Positions 45,833 through 55,394 of a DNA stretch of 64,000 nt are shown here, one piece after another. This stretch comes from Siphonodentalium dalli (taxonomy: Eukaryota > Mollusca > Scaphopoda > Gadilida > Siphonodentaliidae): NCBI GenBank assembly GCA_032622095.1, contig CP136069.1:165782394-165846393 (forward strand), read 5' to 3'. A model generated the notes under the pieces. It made no database searches, was not told the origin of the DNA, and was given only the letters and a program-made list of their open reading frames with translations. The translations under genes and the position numbers were made by a program. Each line of letters opens with the position of its first letter. Within the stretch, counting starts at the first letter, position 1.

Positions 45833-47218
45833 CTGCTTACGCCGCCCTTGTTTACAGAGACACAATTGTAAAACCACCATAGCTTGGATCACATTGACAA
45901 CTGCATAACTGTACCATGGTAATTGCACATCACCAGTACATAAACGATCTATATAGTTTATAACATAATCCGTGGTGAATATGATTATGGGTATATATGT
46001 AAATGAGGACAAGAACGACGGGGTAAAATTTAGTTTCAAACGATAATTGCCCCATTCGAAGGACCACATAGGATTTTATATTTTCAGATGATGATTGATT
46101 TATATATAGGTGTAGCGCCGCTACCAGCCAGTGATTCGGATGAGACACCCCCTCCCCGATGAGTCGTCTTCACAAGAAACCGATGAAGTTGATTGTAGAG
46201 AACCAGCCACCGTGAGACAGCTGAGCACATGTCGAAACAAAGACACCAATGACACCAAGATGCACCTCACTTTAAGTGTTCTTTTTGTGACTTAAAACGT
46301 GTCTAAGTATACTTTCAAACTCAGAGGAAGATTTTTCAATTTCTTAGAGGAAGACAAATAGACGAAAATATATTAAATCCCAGAACAATAAGTGACTTAG
46401 ATGAAAGAAGTTTCTGGTGGTGCGTGGGGTGTACATTTATCGAGTTATTTGACTCAGAAAATAACGTTTAAAGCTAATATTTATGATAGTATGGTCATTT
46501 CGCATCGACTAAATTGGCAATAATACTTGAGTTCCTTAACTTTGGCAGCGATTTCAAAATATCTGAAAATTAGATCGATATATTAAAGTGATGTGAAACA
46601 CTCCGGCAGGGTGATCAGCTAGAAATGAAGAAACTCTTGCTCAAAGTAGTTATTCTTACAAATATTATATCCAAATTGACAGCACACACCGTCATTCTTA
46701 TATATTCATTAAAGGCAGTGACTCTCGACGGCGAACTTATATCCGTTAGTTTATCGCCGATAGTTGCGTCCCGAATCGAGATGTAAATATTTACAATTGA
46801 GCGTAGTTCGGACAATGTTTTCTATGAAGTGATACGGTCGATGTACTTGAATTTTCGGCGATGTTAGTAGAATGCTACATTCCTCAGTTGACATTGCGCC
46901 TTAATACTAACTTATCAGTTTCACGCACCAGAACAATTCCACACTATGTCTTTAGTTATTGAAACGTGTGCTGGACTTAGTTGTTTAACTAAAGCGCGTG
47001 GTCCAGTTATGTGGAACTAAAATTTTAGTTTGCGTGTCAACACACTTGTTTTGATTATGTACCTATTATGAATCTCTTGATTGATTGTTTATTTAACTCA
47101 ATGTCACAATTAAGTGGCGAATACAGAGTATTAAATAATTAACATATATATATATATTTACAAACGGGGGCCACTATTGTCTGGCTTGCCATTTTTCTAT
47201 GGCAGAGGTGCATATTTG
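45833..47218. other. Gene-less stretch with one exon-like segment
   Basis: 46,088-46,294 follows an acceptor-like 'tttatattttcag' and reads 'PLPASDSDETPPP'. It reaches a stop at 46,160, but in the +1 frame continues 'DESSSQETDEVDCREPATV' to a stop at 46,292. The acidic sense in both frames around a C run (46,148-46,157) suggests a frameshifted coding remnant. The remainder shows nothing recognisable. Confidence 0.3.
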
Positions 47219-47540
47219 TACTATCATCATCATCATCATCTTCATCACCATCATCATCATCATCATCATCACCACCATTATCATCATCGTCGTCAACATC
47301 ATCATCATAATGATCATCATCATCATCATCGTAATCATCATAATCGTCATCATAATCATCATCATCACCATCATCATAATCATCATAATCATCATCATAA
47401 TCATCATCATCACCGTCACCATTAACATCATCATCGTCACCATCCTCATAATCATCATCATCATCGTCGTCGTCGTTTCATCCTCATATTCATCTTCATC
47501 ATCATCATCATCATCATCGTCGTCTTCAGTATCATCTTCA
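47219..47540. repeat. (CAT)n imperfect microsatellite
   Basis: About 320 bp of ATC/CAT trinucleotides with CGT and AAT variants. It creates long poly-His, poly-Ile and poly-Met frames that are not genes. Confidence 0.95.
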
Positions 47541-48315
47541 TAGAGCGACCTCTGTTAAGGGGTTAAGTGCCCAATCTTGAATGAGGATTTCCATACAAAT
47601 CTCCGGACCAAAAGTTAAGAGTTACATTTGCTTCCAGTTTCCAGGTGCATGACATGTGTGATATTGGAATTAATGAGGTAAATGGGGACATACTGGATTG
47701 ATTGTGTCCATTTGTCTCGATATGATATGAAGAGTGGCTTCATGCTCGAAACCGGGTTCACTAAGACGGAAAATGTTCATGTACGCTGCACATTCAGTCA
47801 TGTTCAAATTTCAGAATTCTCTGTTAACGGGCTTGGCACCTATGGCACCAAAAAGTGCATGGGTAATGACACTAAATGATATGACATTCCTCATATATCA
47901 CATGAAACCCCTATAATATAATTGAAAAATCCATTAGATATTTTCTTATCCCTCACTGGTGTGTAATCGCCGCGTGCTTCCCGGGATACTTGGCATCGCG
48001 CCAATTAAAATACTATTTACCAAAGCCGCGCTTGACACCAATATCAGACATTGCAAAATGATTGCTTTGTTCATTAAAGTTCAATTATTGTCCAACTTAG
48101 TTGCAATAATGAAAATAAGCACAAAAACAAAGAATCAATTTGGGGGGAATTTATGTTTCGTCGCAAGGCAGAGCGCGCAATAATGTCGTATACGGTTGTG
48201 AATCGTTTCAGCCAACGCCGTGTATGTATACATTTTACATCCATTTTCAGCTTCTTTTAAAGATTTCGATTTGTTAAAAAGGCATAAAGCTCCAGTTTTC
48301 TTTCATATGATATAC
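47541..48315. other. Gene-less stretch
   Basis: No recognised gene or repeat. Small frames at 47,682-48,183 have no family signature. Confidence 0.4.
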
Positions 48316-48722
48316 AAGATCTTCAACTCATTATGTTGGGATATATAGAAGATCTCACATGAGTTTCTATTTTATACGGAATTTATCAACCGAGTTCAGA
48401 GGACGAGGTTGATAAATTACGTATAAAATAGGACGAGTGTGAGATACCTTTTATCACATGATCAAATAAACCCGAAGCAACGCGAAATATTCATCGAAAA
48501 CAACAATCATAAACTGCAGCGATCGCAAGTTATTTGAAGATATTAAACGTGTCTATTACCGATAATTATGAAACTGCTTTTATGGCCAAATTATGTGATA
48601 AAAGATTTTATGAAACTCGATTGATACATTTGATTCACAACTCGTCTACTACTCGTTGTGAATCAAATTTATCAAACTCGTTTCATAAAATGTTATATCC
48701 CAGCATAACGAGTCGAAGATCC
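48316..48722. mobile_element. Compound hairpin MITE
   Basis: Inverted ends: 'cttcaactcattatgttggg' (48,321) and its inverse at the right ('cccagcataacgagtcgaag', to 48,719). Inside are two separate long hairpins. One pairs 'tttctattttatacggaatt' with 'ttacgtataaaatagg' (48,364-48,435). The other pairs 'gattttatgaaactcg' and 'gattcacaactcg' with their inverses (48,604-48,690). No transposase is present, and the 136-codon frame overlapping the right part follows from the palindrome. Confidence 0.78.
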
Positions 48723-49428
48723 TCTATATATTGCAAGAGACATTGGCAGCGTCGTGGCTCTATTGGATCCAGTGTCTACTCATGCACTACGCACTCTCGG
48801 GTGTATACTGACAGGCTGATCTGGCGATGTCATAGGAGCTATGAGGTAACTTTAATTAATAACGTACTCGATATATTGTGTACCGTGGTTAGACTTTTTG
48901 CAGGATGTATGTATTCGCGGATGTCTCATTGTTTCAGCATGTAACTTTTATGACCGCGTTAATTGCTTCCGATATTTAGACGTGAACAATATGTGCATAT
49001 AGATGGGCCACTCTTGAAGATTTTATTACGGGAACACAATGCATAATATAACAGCTAACATTGCTGATGAGATATGTCTCAGTTGGAATATAGACTAAAT
49101 GTCGTAAATTGCGAAGTATCGGGGGTGTATTTAATCCGATTAGTCCGCGTTTAGAGCCTTTCTGGTGTGGTGAATAGGACACCTGCAGTGATAAACCTTA
49201 GTTGTTGTGATTCTTTGAAGGATTGGTTGTTTTAACGGAATTATGAGGCGGTGTATTCATGAAACCAGTACATTATATATTTTATATAAGCGTAATAATA
49301 TGATCTTGAGGGCGTTACCATTTCTGACTATGGTTTTCTTGTTACAATGAGGGCACGACGCTGCCAAGTACTGTCGTGACATGGGATTACATGCATAATA
49401 TTCCGAATATTAGTATTTAAATCAGTTT
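48723..49428 (+). repeat. Dispersed repeat R4, copy 2 (from about 48,810)
   Basis: From about 48,810 to 49,360 it matches 49,960-50,330 in the same orientation: 'ctgatctggc', 'gcaggatgtatgtattcgcgg', 'tatgaccgcgttaattgc', 'cctgcagtgataa', 'atgatcttg..ggcgtta', 'catttctgactatggttttc'. The remainder, 49,361-49,428, is unassigned. Confidence 0.7.
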
Positions 49429-49720
49429 GCTATATACGGCGGCCTGGAACCGCCACCTCCTCTTCAGTTATTATCCTGATATATCAGGTTACGTATCCGG
49501 ATATATCAAGTTATTATCCTGATATATCAGCTTACGTATCCTGATATATTAGGTTATTATCCTGATATATCAGCCTACGTATCATGCTATATCAGGTTGA
49601 TATATCAGGATAGGTAACCTGATATATCAGGATAATAACATGATATATCAGGTTACATAACCTGATATATCAGGATACCAACTGAAGAGGATGTGGCGGT
49701 TCCAGGCCGCCGTAGATAGC
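49429..49720. mobile_element. MITE filled with CCTGATATATCAGG palindromes
   Basis: The ends 'gctatatacggcggcctgga' and 'tccaggccgccgtagatagc' are inverted and continue through 'accgccacctcctcttcagtt' to give arms of about 45 bp. Between them, about ten copies of the 14-bp perfect palindrome CCTGATATATCAGG (some with one or two changes) are spaced about 22 bp apart by 'ttattat' or 'ttacgtat' on the left and their inverses on the right. The whole element is therefore a palindrome made of palindromes. Confidence 0.88.
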
Positions 49721-50330
49721 TTATTAACGCCACCGGTGTATACTGTTGGGCAAATTTTTGAAATCTGTGGACCTATGGGGATTTTATAAATAGATAATTG
49801 TTTTTTCCGGTTATTTTGGGACGCGTTAAAGTTGTACTGCATGCGACCCCGAGTCCGATAAAAGCTGTAATTGGAATGTCCAAGTTCGTGAAAGTTCTAT
49901 TGACTATGCCGATGATTTGAGAAGCTTTATTGTTTTAGGATATTGTAGAAAGGCTAATCTGGCCGTGTCAAATTGAGCTATAGCTATGGGATATCTCGCA
50001 GGACAACACATTTCGGGTTTTCGTGCGATGGATGTCTTATAGTTGCAGTATGTAACTATTATGACCGCGTTAATTGCGTTCGATGTTTAGGTATGAACAC
50101 TGGCTGGGCAATGCACACTTTAGGATTTTATGGCGGGAACCCAATTTTTTATCCGCATTTAGAAGCTTTCTGGTTTGGTGAATGAAAAACCTGCAGTAAT
50201 AAGCCGTAGTTTTTTGTAATAATTTGTGCATTCATGTAACCAATATATTTTATATTATAATTTATATTTATGGCTAATAATATGATCTTGGTGGCGTTAG
50301 CATTTCTGACTATGGTTTTCTTGTACCGAT
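49721..50330 (+). repeat. Dispersed repeat R4, copy 3
   Basis: The left part ('gggacgcgttaaagttgtac', 'gcgaccccgagtccgataaa') matches R4 copy 1 at 35,250-35,320, and the right part matches copy 2. The two neighbouring R4 copies flank the palindromic MITE. Confidence 0.7.
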
Positions 50331-50476
50331 TGTGTGACTATATATTTGAGCTCCGCCTCCGCACAAACACTGCTCATGCAAGCACTCGGTCGCTTCACTT
50401 CACCAGTCATAATATATATATCTGTATTGCCTCCAGTATTGAAAACCGGCCCGGGAAATTAATATAATACCGGCCC

Positions 50477-50937
50477 ATCTGTTTGGGGGGGGGCGTCCAC
50501 AGTCCACCTTGGAAAATTCCAACTGCACCCCCCCCCTTGAATCAGAATCAGACCAAATACATATTTTTGCATAATTCCATTTGCACCCCCCCCCCCCTTG
50601 AATCAGATGCAGACCAAATACATGTTTTTGCATAATTCAATTTGCACCTCTGGTCTAATATCCTATATATTCATAAACCATGGTTCTATATATTCCCGGT
50701 ATGAGACCATTCAGATATTTTTACCTGAAAAATTGCATAAAATCTAACATCTAGCGGTCTAACTCCAGACAAATGCACACGGCTACGGACAAGATACCAG
50801 GACACACCGGGCTGTTCATGGTTGTTCGGCCCGGGGTGAGAACATTTTGAAAACTATACAAGAAAATCTCGAATCCGATAAACTAGACTGGCATCAACTG
50901 AAGCGTTCCTATTTTCTTGTAAATTTCAATTGGGGGA
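50477..50937 (-). mobile_element. hAT-like family fragment
   Basis: Inverted relative to 10,912-12,205: 'gtccaccttggaaaattcc', poly-C tracts, 'ttgaatcagaatcagacc' twice in tandem, 'tattcataaaccatggttct', 'ctccagacaaatgcaca'. Neither CAGGG-type terminus is present, so it is truncated at both sides. Confidence 0.7.
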
Positions 50938-51068
50938 GGGGTGCGTAAGAATTTTTTTGGGATTTACGGCTGGGAGTTACCGTTAAAATCTCGAGATTAA
51001 TGGGGTCTTTACGTGGTGTTATATGATGCCGACAAGTTCATTTAATGTCAAAATTACGATTAGCCAAT

Positions 51069-51370
51069 TCGGCTGGTTAAACAACACATGTGGCGGCCCA
51101 CGTCCGGAATTTTCCCGGTCTCCCGATCGGCCATGCCATGAATTTATGTGAGAAGAGTACCATCTTATTGGATACACGGCTGGTTAAACAACACATGTGG
51201 CGGCCCACGTCGATTTCATTTGCGGCCCAAGTTGTGGTTGGGCGGACCAACCACATATACCCAAACCGTAAAAAAAAACCTCGGATTCTCGCTTGATAGA
51301 AAATCACGTGGAATCAAAAAAATTCCGGCCCATCGGGAAATTTCCCGGTCTCCCGATCGGCCAGTCCGCC
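51069..51370. repeat. Local duplications, 'cggctggttaaacaac' and 'cggtctcccgatcggcc'
   Basis: 'ggctggttaaacaacacatg' followed by 'tggcggcccacgtc' occurs at 51,070 and 51,179. 'ttcccggtctcccgatcggc' occurs at 51,112 and 51,342. The interleaved order suggests a rearranged tandem duplication. Confidence 0.7.
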
Positions 51371-52023
51371 TCTGCATGCATGTAACATAAATACAGTTAG
51401 CAATTAAGAAGTAATGAAAAGACAGACAAGAGAACAAACTACCGAGGAAAAGAATATCATTCTAATTGTATGTACATGAGCATGAGCTTACATATTACAT
51501 CAACAGACAACACACACCCTCACGCGTACAATCTCCCAACAATCGGCATCAGTATTAGTGTGATACTGTGGCAGTGTGGGAACTTGCGCTTTAGTTAAAG
51601 TGTTAAACCAGGAAGCAGACTCAAACCAGCTCATGCCACATAGATCTCATTCGCAAGGAAATAATGCGAGTGAGTGAATAAACATCGATTTGGCAATTAG
51701 GTACACAAATACGATATTGTTTAGAAGCTGGGTGTTGTTCCTAAACACACATCATGCTACTTAAGCGATGATTCACTTCTGGGTATCTTTGGTTGAACAG
51801 GTTCAAGGGTTCAATGTCAGGGGGAGGGGGGGGGTCTGGAAAAAAAACTTTCGTACATAAGATTGAATAACTTACCATCAAATAAGGACCACCGTCCATA
51901 CATGCACCCCCTCCCAGACTTTTCCCACGAATTAATTTTATTTACATTTTGTATGTACAATTATTGCGCTTTTATATCATTATTTCTTGTATTTATCGAC
52001 ATATATGTCAAATAAACCGAATC
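51371..52023. other. Gene-less stretch
   Basis: No recognised gene or repeat, apart from a G run at 51,820-51,834. Confidence 0.4.
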
Positions 52024-53480
52024 ATGGCTGAGAAGCTTGTTAACCAACTGGTCAAGCAGTTTGATCAATTTAAGGATGGTTTAACGAGACTACTGTCGAC
52101 ATGAGCTGAGATTGAAAACGGTACGATAGCCGGATTGTTGTCTTCAAAATGCCTCGGTGAGAGATTATTTACCGAATTCATGGACAATCTTCTTCAGGAT
52201 CAAGGTCACGGAGGCCGATCGGGTAAGCCTTTTCGACAAAATTCCTAAACCGAAAAACAAAACTGGCATGGAGAGAAAAAAAGAAGGATCCAAAAGTTGC
52301 CAACGTCCCGATTGAAGATCGCCAAGCTTTCGGTGTATTACTTTGGTCGGGAAGGCAACAACCCCAACTGAAGCATATTCACATCCATTAACATCAGTTC
52401 CTCGCCTTTGGCAACACAAGAGAGAGCCTTGAGACAAGGATCCAAAGCTGCACTCAATTCAATTCAATTTATTATAAACTCATCGTCTAATTTGACATTC
52501 ATGAGTATAGTTGTTCTCATTTACAGATAAAATAATAATATAAATACATATATATCACACAGAAGAAAGTATTCAGAAGCCATCTTATTGAATAACCAAA
52601 TACTTGTTCCAATCAACCCGTGAAGGGCACACATTAGTTAATCAACGGTGTGGCTGCTGTTAAAGCAATTCCGTCATGTGATAGCTGGTTCGATTTCGGG
52701 GAAGTCGCTACGTGAGGTTCTACATGGCACCAAAAGATAGCGAAACACTGAACTTCTCTCTCATCTTCGACTCGTAATGCACAACGACAACGAAGCAACT
52801 GACTCAACGGCGGAGGGGTTGAGCGCTGGCAGAATAATTCACACAACATGCAGATGCCAACCGGAAGAGGCTGGAATGGCTTCCTAAGCAACAGTAACAA
52901 TAAGACGGAACTTATATCTTATCTGATTGAGCTGTTCAAATCCGCAGAAATTAAGAAATATATGACACAGAACGTCAGGAATATTGTAGTCACCAAGAAG
53001 CCGATACCCAATTGGTTTTCGGTCAATTTTGTAGCATCCAAGATGCCCTCCATGGTGACCCTTTTGGCGGTGACGTGTGTGATGTTCTGGTAGCATATCA
53101 CAGTATCACCGGGTGTGATACAAGTTCATACAACATCCTTCCCATATGGCGTAGAATAATTATAACCACTCAGAAAAATGCTCAATAAAGATAAACCCAG
53201 ATCAAAAACAACACGGAACATCATTGTCTTCAGTGCTGAAAATTGAAGTCCAGGTCTTCATGCAAACCGTCATGTACAGCGAGCATCCTGTCGCAACGCG
53301 TGTTAGGAAGTTTGAAAAGCAGAAAACTAAATCAAGTTTGTGCCCAGGTAAGAACAATGCATTAAGTGTAGCGATCTCCAGTGCTTCATATGGCCGGCAG
53401 TGTTTATCATAGAAAATCATTCACTTGTGCATCTTTTGCAAACAGATGATGGAAAGTTGATGACCACATAATTCCCGTTT
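52024..53480 (+). pseudogene. Decayed member of the ITGCDT-motif family
   Basis: Plus-strand translation, crossing several frameshifts and stops, shows blocks in a consistent order: 'PIEDRQAFGVLL' (about 52,300), 'SHPLTSVP' then 'ERALRQGSKAAL' (52,365-52,455), and 'INGVAAVKAIPSCDSWFDFG' (about 52,640). These are followed by 'WNGFLSNSNNKTELISYLI' (52,872-52,928), 'AYHSITGCDTSSY' (53,093-53,131) and 'VQVFMQTVMY' with 'RVRKFEKQK' (about 53,250-53,330). From memory this block order is that of a large uncharacterised protein family abundant in mollusc, cnidarian and other invertebrate genomes, whose hallmark is ITGCDT(T/S)S. Its function is unknown to me. The part between the NKTEL and ITGCDT blocks is shorter than expected, and a LINE-like insertion splits the gene at 52,452-52,620. 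The start at 52,024 (MAEKLVNQ) is uncertain. Confidence 0.6.
52452..52620 (-). mobile_element. Probable LINE 3'-end insertion
   Basis: 'ctcaattcaattcaattta' at 52,453 reads in reverse as an AATTG-type tandem tail, as found at 3' ends of CR1/L2-type LINEs. The segment lies between two blocks of the ITGCDT pseudogene and has no coding sense, so it is probably a short 5'-truncated insertion on the minus strand. Confidence 0.4.
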
Positions 53481-53485
53481 GGTAC

Positions 53486-53947
53486 ATGAACTCTCAGTTT
53501 CCACCAAGCCTCACACGCAGACTCAGCTTGTCAAATCAACGTGGTAAACAACGGATATGCGATGAGATTCAACATCCAACTATGTGCTACCAAAGAAAAG
53601 GCGTAGACTCGCGAGTTTCGTCGATTACACTAAAACGTTCTTGTCCTGTGGAAGTTTCCGCCAGTGCGTTTGAGGAACTCGTCGCAAATTTATTATCTGG
53701 AGTATCTTCTTCTGCAACACGCAGTGTTGGTGCTATGTCTGGCTATTCAGCATTCAATGACAACGTGTTTGGAGATTTAGCATTCAGTGACAACGTGTTT
53801 GGAGATTCAGCATTCCTTGACAACGCGTTTGGCGATTCAGCATTCCGTGACAACGTGTTTGGCGATTCGGTATCCAGTGACAGCGTGACATTACACATTA
53901 CTTGGACTGGAAATAATATGTACGAGTATATACCAATAGTCGTCTAG
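53486..53947 (+). other. Open frame with a 30-bp coding-phase minisatellite
   Basis: A 153-codon ATG frame follows the ITGCDT pseudogene. From 53,745 to about 53,889 it contains nearly five 30-bp units that translate to repeats of 'DSAFxDNVFG'. The N-terminal part is Ser- and Arg-rich without a known domain. The repeat length is a multiple of three, so the frame survives, but substitutions do not obviously favour silent sites. It may be the 3' remnant of the pseudogene or a chance frame. Confidence 0.35.
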
Positions 53948-54389
53948 ATACATAGAACTACGCTCAATTTTCAGTTAGAAATTACTAGGCGCAAGCAAGG
54001 CCCAATAGGCTCGAGTGGTATGATTGTGCAACCTACTTGAGTGTGGTAATTTCTAACTATAATCACAACATACATGTATTTCTATTATTACACATATCGC
54101 GCACCTACTTCATATATATACATGCAAATTATAATTAATCGATTTCTGAAATTGGTTTATTTAAAACAGTTTTAAAAAATAGTTAATTATTTCGTATCAC
54201 ACTATGCAAAAATCAATAATAATATCGAAAATATTACCACATACATTGAAAATGTACAATCATAATCATATGGTGATAGATGGTAATACAATATGTGATT
54301 AACATAGCACTGAGCAAGATGAGGTTTGAGTATGGATGAATGAAAAATATATGTTGAAGTCTCTGAGCTGTCTACATATATAATACTTG
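53948..54389. other. Gene-less stretch
   Basis: AT-rich. 'gtaatttctaacta' at 54,047 and 'agttagaaattac' at 53,973 form a small inverted pair. No gene. Confidence 0.4.
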
Positions 54390-54912
54390 CCCTATAGATT
54401 CTGAGGAATTTGGTGGCCATCCTGAATGTTAGTGGCCATCTTGGGTGGTTATTCGGGTGCTACTTTTGCTCATAATCAGCAAAGAAAATAATAGTTAGAC
54501 GTCTTCGGTGTGTATATATATACACCCTTCACTGAGCCTACACTGCTCTTGATTCTGAGAAATATTGGTGACCATCTTGGATTTTGGCGCCATCTTGGGT
54601 GGTTGTCCAGGTGGTACCGTCGCTCATTCTGTTAAATGTGGACCCTATAGTATAATAACTATCAAAGAAAACAATAGTTTGACGTCTTTGTGATGTATAC
54701 ATACCGTTCACTTAGTCTACACTCTATTGATTATGAGACATTTTGGCGTCAATCTTAGATTTTGGTGGCCATCTTGGATTTTTTGTGGTCACCAAAGTGG
54801 TCACAATGCCCATTTTGTTCATTATGAACTCTAGTATGATAATCACCAAAGAAAATAATATTTTAATGTCGTTGAGCTGTATACATACCTCTCAGTTGGC
54901 CCACCATCCTAT
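54390..54912. repeat. Three tandem units of 184 bp
   Basis: 'caaagaaaataatag' or near copies lie at 54,479, 54,663 and 54,847, exactly 184 bp apart. Each is followed by 'gacgtctt..gtgtatac', 'tcacttagtctacac', and 'gtggccatcttggattttgg'. The 'gccatcttggat' phrase resembles the 43.6-45.8 kb family, but the remainder is different. Confidence 0.8.
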
Positions 54913-55394
54913 CTGATTTTATTTAGTATGACCCCCAAGTATGAGTCACTAAAGTAAAGGTTAAAAAATTAAATCCATAATAAATTAGCTGAACCTGTCT
55001 ATATTGTCCATACTATCAAAGTGCGTGTGCCTATATTTTGATGAGCCATTGTCCGGCAAATACCCGTTTCATACAGATCCCGTTCCGTGACCCAATATAG
55101 GTCGACAAATACACGAAATACACGTATACGTATACGGACATTCAGGTGCCAAGGGGGGGGGGTAAAAAAATCCGATCACGTATGAGGTCACGTATGGGGT
55201 GTTCAAACGGACCCTAAAGATTTTTTTGTCCGCAGCTAAAAAATAAATTTAAACTATTTTTGGCCTTAAAAATTATAAATTATATATTTCTATTGTTGTA
55301 ACATTATTAAATATCCGGTTTATGTCAATGAATATCACTCCGAACATAAAATGCATAGACACGTTGCATAACAGTCGATACGGCTCAACATTGT
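54913..55394. other. Gene-less stretch
   Basis: No gene. A short 'cacgtatacgtatacgg' run lies at 55,121. Confidence 0.4.

Noticed and set aside
47174-47543. Long poly-His, poly-Met and poly-Ile frames
   Set aside because: They are translations of the (CAT)n microsatellite in different frames.
48534-48944. 136-codon frame considered as a gene
   Set aside because: Its first half is the hairpin of the compound MITE and the second half is R4 repeat; no domain.
49490-49670. Regular spacing considered as a CRISPR array
   Set aside because: The 14-bp units are palindromic, linkers are alternating and related rather than unique, it lies within inverted ends, and the genome is eukaryotic.
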